Below, piece by piece: positions 14,532 to 18,675 of a stretch of DNA of 18,675 nt. The notes under the pieces are model-generated. The model had not been told where the DNA came from. It made no database searches and saw nothing but the letters and a program-made list of their open reading frames with translations. Location of the stretch: assembly GCA_001805895.1 (NCBI GenBank), contig MHHD01000069.1, positions 1 to 18,675 on the forward strand, written 5' to 3'. Positions within the stretch are counted from its first letter, which is position 1, and each line of letters starts with the position of its first letter. The position numbers and the translations under genes are program-made. This DNA is from Omnitrophica WOR_2 bacterium RIFCSPLOWO2_12_FULL_51_8 (GTDB lineage Bacteria; Omnitrophota; Gorgyraeia; Gygaellales; Profunditerraquicolaceae).

Positions 14532-14563
14532 ATGCCAAAAATATCGTTAGAGATTTTTGGCAT
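14532..14563. repeat. Hairpin spanning the stop of the OsmC gene
   Basis: ATGCCAAAAAT (14532-14542) and ATTTTTGGCAT (14553-14563) form a perfect 11-bp stem with a 10-nt loop that contains the TAA stop (14547-14549). There is no T-run after it on the minus strand, so it is more like an inserted palindrome than a canonical terminator. Confidence 0.65.
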
Positions 14564-14960
14564 GCTTATGCGAGGGAGAATTCCACACCTTAATGCTCAC
14601 TTCCGGATTTCCCTTTAATGTATTATGCACCGGACAGTTTTTAATAAATTCTAACAGCGGCCCAAGCCTGCGCTCCTCAAGCTGTGCGCCGCCTAAGTCC
14701 AGGTATACATTAATCTGCCGGAAACGCAGCGGCGGCTCCTGAGACAGTTCTGCCTCCACGCTCAGCTTAAAATTTTCTACCGCTAACTTAGCGCCTGCGG
14801 CGTATTTACGGATGTAGACGCCGATACAACTGCCTAAACCCGCCAGCAAGGCATCTAAAGGAGTAAAACCGCTGCCCTTGGCATCGATGAGCAGCTGAGC
14901 GCCGCCTGCCTTGGCCTGAAAAACAAGGTCTTTCCTATGGCTAACCTCTACTTTATACAC
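14547..14960 (-). CDS. OsmC/Ohr-family protein
   Basis: A 137-residue OsmC-fold protein using GTG at 14960, chosen because GGGGGA lies 7 nt upstream; the frame opens earlier at a TTG within the -10 box. Family marks are GFTPLDALLAGLGSCIG (Cys45) and the distal NCPVHNTL (Cys109), the two redox Cys of thiol-dependent peroxidases that reduce organic hydroperoxides. The length is normal. The last residues (SHKHAKNL) are encoded by a hairpin repeat. It has no obvious link to LPS synthesis; it has its own promoter inside the end of waaA, so it may respond independently, for example to oxidative stress (inference). Confidence 0.9.
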   Translation of the reverse strand: MYKVEVSHRKDLVFQAKAGGAQLLIDAKGSGFTPLDALLAGLGSCIGVYIRKYAAGAKLAVENFKLSVEAELSQEPPLRFRQINVYLDLGGAQLEERRLGPLLEFIKNCPVHNTLKGNPEVSIKVWNSPSHKHAKNL

Positions 14961-14981
14961 GGCTCTATCCCCCGTGTTCTC

Positions 14982-14990
14982 ATTATAGCA
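14982..14990 (-). promoter_or_regulatory. Extended -10 promoter of the OsmC gene
   Basis: The minus strand reads TGCTATAAT (14990-14982), a perfect TGnTATAAT extended -10. The -35 region (about 15010-15005, GGAGCT) is poor, which is tolerated with an extended -10. The start site would be near 14975, giving a short leader with GGGGGA before GTG 14960. Confidence 0.7.
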
Positions 14991-16251
14991 CAAATTCCCG
15001 GAGAAGCTCCAGATTCCTTTGGGTGGCGCCCCGATTCTCCAGGATGACCCCGCTGGCGCGGCTGGCCAGGCCAGCGGCCAGGACGGGATTGCCCAACAGC
15101 AAACTAATTTTTCCTTTCAGCTCTTCCGCGTCAGCCGCCATCAACGCGGCGTCATTTTTGAGGAATAATTCGGCGATGTCGCGGAAATTAAACATCTGCG
15201 GCCCGAAGACCACCGGCTTTCCCGCCGCCGCCGGCTCCAGGATATTATGCCCGCCTTTTTTTACCAGACTTCCGCCCACAAATACTATATCCGCAGCGTT
15301 ATAAAAAGAAGCCAGCTCCCCTAATCTATCCAAGATGAAGACCGCGCCGCTAGAACAGGCCGGGCAATTACCTGGCAGCCCGGACACCAGCATGGCGCGA
15401 AAACCAAAGCGCAAGACAATGTCCGCGATGGCCCGGCTCCTTTCCGCATGGCGCGGGGCAAGTAGAAGCCTCAATTCCGTAAATTCCGCGCGCAGCTCTT
15501 TGTATACCCCCAGCAATATTTCCTCTTCGCCGGGATGGGTTGACCCAGCCACCCACAACCGTTCTCCTGAGTTGAGCCCAAGCTTAAGCCTGTAATCTGT
15601 GTAATCATTTTTGTAATCTGTGTAATCGTTCAAATCAAACTTCATATTGCCGGTTACCTTCACCTTGTCCGAACTCACCCCCAAGCGCGCTAACCTTTCG
15701 GCATCGCGCGCTGTCTGCGCGCAAAAAAGGCTTATCTTGTTTAAAACCGGCTGCAGTAGCCACTTAATCCTGCGGTAACCGCGAAAAGAACGGTCCGAGA
15801 TCCGGACATTGAGGGAAACGATCGGCACATTTTTTTTCTGCAGCGCCAGGATAAGGTTAGGCCAGATCTCCGTTTCCACGATGATAAACAAAGAGGGATT
15901 TATTTCGTTGATTACTCTTTTTACGATGAAACTAAAATCCAGCGGCAGGAAGGTGACCAGATCGCCCTCCCCGGCCATACTTTTGGCGATTCTATTGCCA
16001 GTTGGGGTAACGGTAGAAATAACAAATTGCTTGTCCGGATACGATTTTTTAAGCCTGGCAAAAAGAGGCCTGGCCGCCACGACCTCGCCGACACTGACGG
16101 CGTGGATCCAGATCGGCCGCCCAGGTTTTAAACCCTGCGGCAGAAAACCCAGCCGCTGCCAGAACTCAGGGTGAAACTTCCGGCGAAAAAGATAGATAGG
16201 CAGATAGGCAATGGCAATGATTAGGAATATAAAGTCATAAAATATAGGCAT
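14983..16251 (-). CDS. waaA: 3-deoxy-D-manno-octulosonic acid (Kdo) transferase
   Basis: WaaA (KdtA) adds Kdo to lipid IVA at the inner membrane. The protein starts with a membrane helix (about 5-21) and YLPIYLFRRKF, then WIHAVSVGEVVAARPL, where Glu56 fits the catalytic Glu of the family. IVETEIWPNLI, SLNVRISDRSFRGY, WVAGSTHPGEEE and GGSLVKKGGHNILEPAAAGKPVVFGP are all hallmark segments. The frame opens at a TTG at 16278, but ATG 16251 fits homologue starts (422 aa); no clear Shine-Dalgarno. A 21-bp duplication adds NDYTDYK/R at about 207-220, near the hinge between domains. It is the first gene of the LPS run, 59 nt after darG. Confidence 0.95.
   Translation of the reverse strand: MPIFYDFIFLIIAIAYLPIYLFRRKFHPEFWQRLGFLPQGLKPGRPIWIHAVSVGEVVAARPLFARLKKSYPDKQFVISTVTPTGNRIAKSMAGEGDLVTFLPLDFSFIVKRVINEINPSLFIIVETEIWPNLILALQKKNVPIVSLNVRISDRSFRGYRRIKWLLQPVLNKISLFCAQTARDAERLARLGVSSDKVKVTGNMKFDLNDYTDYKNDYTDYRLKLGLNSGERLWVAGSTHPGEEEILLGVYKELRAEFTELRLLLAPRHAERSRAIADIVLRFGFRAMLVSGLPGNCPACSSGAVFILDRLGELASFYNAADIVFVGGSLVKKGGHNILEPAAAGKPVVFGPQMFNFRDIAELFLKNDAALMAADAEELKGKISLLLGNPVLAAGLASRASGVILENRGATQRNLELLREFVL
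15591..15632. repeat. 21-bp tandem duplication built from TGTAATC units inside waaA
   Basis: TGTAATCTG-TGTAATCAT-TTT (15591-15611) is followed by TGTAATCTG-TGTAATCGT-TCA (15612-15632). The coding strand gives NDYTDYK then NDYTDYR. Confidence 0.9.
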
Positions 16252-16310
16252 GGAATTCGGAAAAGACACCACAGACAACCACTACATTTATCATTTTTTT
16301 ACAACTCTGC

Positions 16311-17435
16311 TTAAACTTCCAATGCCTCATATTCTTCCAAATGTTTTTTAGGATCGAGGTTTATCCAGCGATGGACAGCGAGACTGCGGATGGTCTGAGC
16401 AACTTCCTGTTTATCATACTCGGGTTTGCGACGTTTCTTCCATTCCAGGACTTCGTTAAGGACGTCTTCCTCCGTGGGTTTACCTAGATGTTTAACTTTC
16501 ATTGTCTTCCAGGCAAAATGAACTGTTGCGGCAATTTCAGCTTTATGAGTATTAAGCCGGCAGAATAAGTCAACTAAACGCTCAATTGTATCCTCTGATT
16601 TTTCAATGTCAGAGGCAAACATTTTGCGTGCATCTTCAAAGGTCTTCCCAGCTCTCACCCTAAACATATTGCCTTGTTTTTCCTCTTGGATTAGCCCGTT
16701 GTTTGAAAGTTTTGTTAATTTGATTTTTAACTCCTCAGAAAAAGGCCCATAACTGGAACGATAAAAGTGTAAATCGGTATCCAGACCCAATAGTGTCCCG
16801 AAATAACATATCTTCTGGAATGTAGTCCGGCCAACTGGCCAATGATATGGCATTTTTTCTAAACGGCGCAATGCTTCCAGAATAACGATAAACCCGGATT
16901 CAATCTTTGACTTGATGCTAACTTTTTCTTCAGCTGTCTGAGCTTCACTTGGATTGGCAAGAAATTCTGGCTGTAACTCTCTGCTAGGAGTGCCAGTTGG
17001 GGCATAAAGCTCAACCGGGATATCTAACTTGTTTAAATGCCGGTAAAGCGTAGGCCCGACTATACGCCAATCTAACGCGCCAAGCCCGCATCCCAAAGGC
17101 GGGACAGCCAATGATTCCACTCCCCATTCCTTATAGCGCTCTTTAAGATGCTTTAACCCTTTTTCTATATCCGAAAGCTTGGATATAGACCGCCAATCAT
17201 CTTTTGTCGGGAAAAGCAATATCCACCGGCACATGTTATGCTTAAATAAATACGGCCTGCCAAGCTTGACTTCTCCATTTTTACATTTTTGGGCATAATC
17301 CTTATACATTTCAGGGAAGCGCTTCTTAAATTCAAGCGCCAGGCCTTTTCCCATAATCCCTACACAATTGACCGTATTAACCAAGGTTTGAGCTTTTGCA
17401 TCAAAAATATTCCCGATTAGAGTTTTATCAACCAT
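16311..17435 (-). CDS. darG: DarG-type antitoxin: ADP-ribosyl-hydrolase macrodomain with C-terminal DarT-binding-type domain
   Basis: DarG removes the ADP-ribose that DarT attaches to thymidine on single-stranded DNA. Residues 1-150 are a macrodomain: GNIFDAKAQTLVNTVNCVGIMGKGLALEFKKRFP with Asn20, Asn23 and Lys30, and PPLGCGLGALDW (112-123), the diphosphate-binding loop of DarG/ALC1-like macrodomains. Residues about 175-374 form a helical domain (WPVGRTTFQKICYFGTL; RSSYGPFSEEL) resembling the Panacea/SocA-like fold and the DarG C-terminal region. ATG 17435 is chosen because AGGAGG lies 6 nt before it and the macrodomain begins there; the frame itself opens at 17468. It follows darT by 1 nt, the standard order. 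Confidence 0.93.
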   Translation of the reverse strand: MVDKTLIGNIFDAKAQTLVNTVNCVGIMGKGLALEFKKRFPEMYKDYAQKCKNGEVKLGRPYLFKHNMCRWILLFPTKDDWRSISKLSDIEKGLKHLKERYKEWGVESLAVPPLGCGLGALDWRIVGPTLYRHLNKLDIPVELYAPTGTPSRELQPEFLANPSEAQTAEEKVSIKSKIESGFIVILEALRRLEKMPYHWPVGRTTFQKICYFGTLLGLDTDLHFYRSSYGPFSEELKIKLTKLSNNGLIQEEKQGNMFRVRAGKTFEDARKMFASDIEKSEDTIERLVDLFCRLNTHKAEIAATVHFAWKTMKVKHLGKPTEEDVLNEVLEWKKRRKPEYDKQEVAQTIRSLAVHRWINLDPKKHLEEYEALEV

Positions 17436-17436
17436 A

Positions 17437-18054
17437 TCAATCCTCCTGAAAAAAAATCTTTCCGTCAACCATTACCGGTAACGAAAGGCTCCTGTTTTGT
17501 AAAATATCTTTTATCTTTCCGACACTATCTTCACAAGAGACATAAACCTGTTTAATATTATTCACTGGAATATTGTTCAATACCAAAATCTCCGAACAAA
17601 TCGCGCGTTTCTTACGAAGCATGGCAAAATAGTCGTCGTCATACCAACTCCGGGCGAAAACAAGATTCTTGTTTAATCGCTGCACGCCTGAAGAGACAGG
17701 ATAAAATATAGTATAGTCACTCGAGGCATTGCCGTCTGTTACTATCGTGTCTCTGTCATTAAACAAATCTGAGGCTATTCCCAACACACACATATCTACA
17801 TGCATGTCTTTTCTCTTAAACATCATAGCGTTGCGGGGATTAAAATAAAGATTTACGAAATCGTGCAATTTATATTTACCACCGGGAACAGGCTTATTCT
17901 TGCGCCGCTCTTGAATCACCCCATTAGCAATGCTTTTATGCCTAATCTTTAACTGTGCTATTTGATTATGCGACAAAAGCCCATGCGCTAGAATCGAGTC
18001 CAGATTCTCAATCGCCGTTATGAAATAAAATTCTTTGATATCGGCTATATCCAT
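17437..18054 (-). CDS. darT: DarT-type DNA ADP-ribosyltransferase toxin
   Basis: DarT uses NAD+ to ADP-ribosylate thymidine in single-stranded DNA, blocking replication; some DarTG modules defend against phage. This 205-residue protein is of usual length. It has the NAD-binding start FYFITAIENLDSILAHGLLS (10-28), VNLYFNPRNAMMF with Arg74, and RAICSEILVLNNIP with Glu155 as the likely catalytic Glu, then the strand VKQVYVSCED-like end. In relatives the first motif usually has a His before the I-x-N; here that residue is Ala14. The ATG at 18054 has only a weak AAGGATGAG upstream. It lies between the radC terminator and darG, in AT-rich DNA. Confidence 0.92.
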   Translation of the reverse strand: MDIADIKEFYFITAIENLDSILAHGLLSHNQIAQLKIRHKSIANGVIQERRKNKPVPGGKYKLHDFVNLYFNPRNAMMFKRKDMHVDMCVLGIASDLFNDRDTIVTDGNASSDYTIFYPVSSGVQRLNKNLVFARSWYDDDYFAMLRKKRAICSEILVLNNIPVNNIKQVYVSCEDSVGKIKDILQNRSLSLPVMVDGKIFFQED

Positions 18055-18090
18055 TATTCTTATCTCATCCTTTATAAAGCTTCTGAATAC

Positions 18091-18119
18091 AAAAGTGTAG
18101 AGCCGCGCGGCCTCTACAC
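18091..18119 (-). terminator. Intrinsic terminator of radC
   Basis: On the minus strand GTGTAGAG (18119-18112) and CTCTACAC (18102-18095) pair around a GC-rich centre, followed by TTTT (18094-18091). The radC stop TAG (18116-18114) lies in the first arm. It separates radC from darT. The very symmetrical GC core could also be a dispersed repeat. Confidence 0.72.
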
Positions 18120-18675
18120 CCAGTTATTGTTCCTGAAACTATAATAGTCGTTATTCCCAACGATAACATGATCCAATAAAGCAATATCTACCGTTTTCAG
18201 CGCATCTTTTATAGCCCTGGTTATTGTGTAATCATCCTCTGACGGTTTTAACGTGCCTGCGGGATGATTATGCGCAATAATAACGCCGGTTGCATGGTTA
18301 TACAAGGCCCGTTCTACTACCTTTCTCGGATAGACCACAGATCTATTGACCGTGCCGGTTTTTAATGTTTCAACGGTTATCATCTGATTCCTGCCATCTA
18401 AGAAAACTGTCTTAAATTCCTCATCAGTAGACCCTTTTAAAGACGCTTTAAGATAATCATATACGATAGCAGGGGATGAAAGCAGATCCTTATTCTGTAG
18501 GCCCTTCTCTAAATAAAGAATGGCAATCTCTTTTAATAGCCTGAGAAATAAAGCTGTATGGTCTAAAATTCCACTAATCTTTTTCAATTCCTGAGCATCA
18601 GCATCCAAAACAGCGTTAATAGTTTTAAACCGAGATAACAGCTCCTTGGCTATCGGTTTTGTATCTCTGCGAGGG
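18114..18675 (-). CDS. radC: RadC-family protein (JAB/MPN domain), 5' end cut by window edge
   Basis: The frame has no stop to the right edge; residues upstream of the internal TTG read PRRDTKPIAKELLSRFKTINAVL, the conserved RadC helix-hairpin-helix end, so the gene continues beyond 18675. About 187 residues are visible. The JAB domain has AHNHPAGTLKPSEDD, the HxH...D zinc site of JAMM-type folds, and TGTVNRSVVYPRKVVERAL before it. RadC proteins are widespread, often near mobile elements; their biochemical role remains unclear despite the DNA-repair name. All the zinc ligands expected in this part are present, so it is not obviously decayed. Confidence 0.93.
   Translation of the reverse strand, partial: PRRDTKPIAKELLSRFKTINAVLDADAQELKKISGILDHTALFLRLLKEIAILYLEKGLQNKDLLSSPAIVYDYLKASLKGSTDEEFKTVFLDGRNQMITVETLKTGTVNRSVVYPRKVVERALYNHATGVIIAHNHPAGTLKPSEDDYTITRAIKDALKTVDIALLDHVIVGNNDYYSFRNNNWV

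Noticed and set aside
1..18675. tRNA, rRNA, riboswitch or complete insertion sequence
   Set aside because: No tRNA-like, rRNA-like or transposase-coding stretch was seen on reading; small ncRNAs cannot be excluded by eye.

Overview
The window looks like part of a chromosome from an uncultivated Gram-negative bacterium. It encodes late lipid A and inner-core LPS enzymes (LpxK, an LpxL-type acyltransferase, the Kdo transferase WaaA and several family-9 heptosyltransferase-like enzymes), so the organism has an LPS outer membrane. The dense GT9/GT4 cluster, the multi-domain fusions and the load of short hairpin and tandem repeats recall candidate-phylum genomes such as Omnitrophota. That assignment is inference from gene content, not proven. 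All credible genes lie on the minus strand, so transcription runs from high to low coordinates.

Right end (18675 to 16311): the C-terminal part of radC ends in a strong hairpin terminator. A two-gene darT-darG toxin-antitoxin/phage-defence module follows, with visibly more AT-rich DNA than the LPS block, which suggests acquisition.

Centre (16251 to 3546): a compact LPS/cell-surface block. In transcription order it is waaA, an OsmC-family peroxidase with its own extended -10 promoter, a STAS-PilZ protein, lpxK, an LpxL-ELM1/GtrOC1 fusion, a GT4-GT9 fusion, a GT4 enzyme, a NodB-type polysaccharide deacetylase with a missing metal ligand, a WaaF-like GT9, and a GT9-GT9 fusion. Genes from lpxK down overlap or are spaced by 1-11 nt, so they are probably one transcription unit that completes lipid A and builds the core sugars.

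Left end (3545 to 1): accessory DNA. A spacer carries palindromes and a weak small ORF. Next is an unrecognised two-gene unit (46 aa plus 225 aa) whose promoter region is packed with TTGTAT/ATACAA operator-like repeats. An AAA ATPase/DUF4143 gene has a near-consensus promoter overlapped by an 18-bp perfect palindrome. A lipoprotein-type M48 metallopeptidase runs off the left edge.

The most unusual general property is short repeats invading genes in frame. Heptamer arrays of one family sit in two unrelated genes (the linker of the GT9-GT9 fusion and the C-terminus of LpxK). A decamer array, a 21-bp duplication and a hairpin element flanked by 13-bp direct repeats sit inside three glycosyltransferase domains. 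Other hairpins form gene ends or flank starts. The best candidate for an undescribed system is the 46 aa/225 aa gene pair with its operator array.
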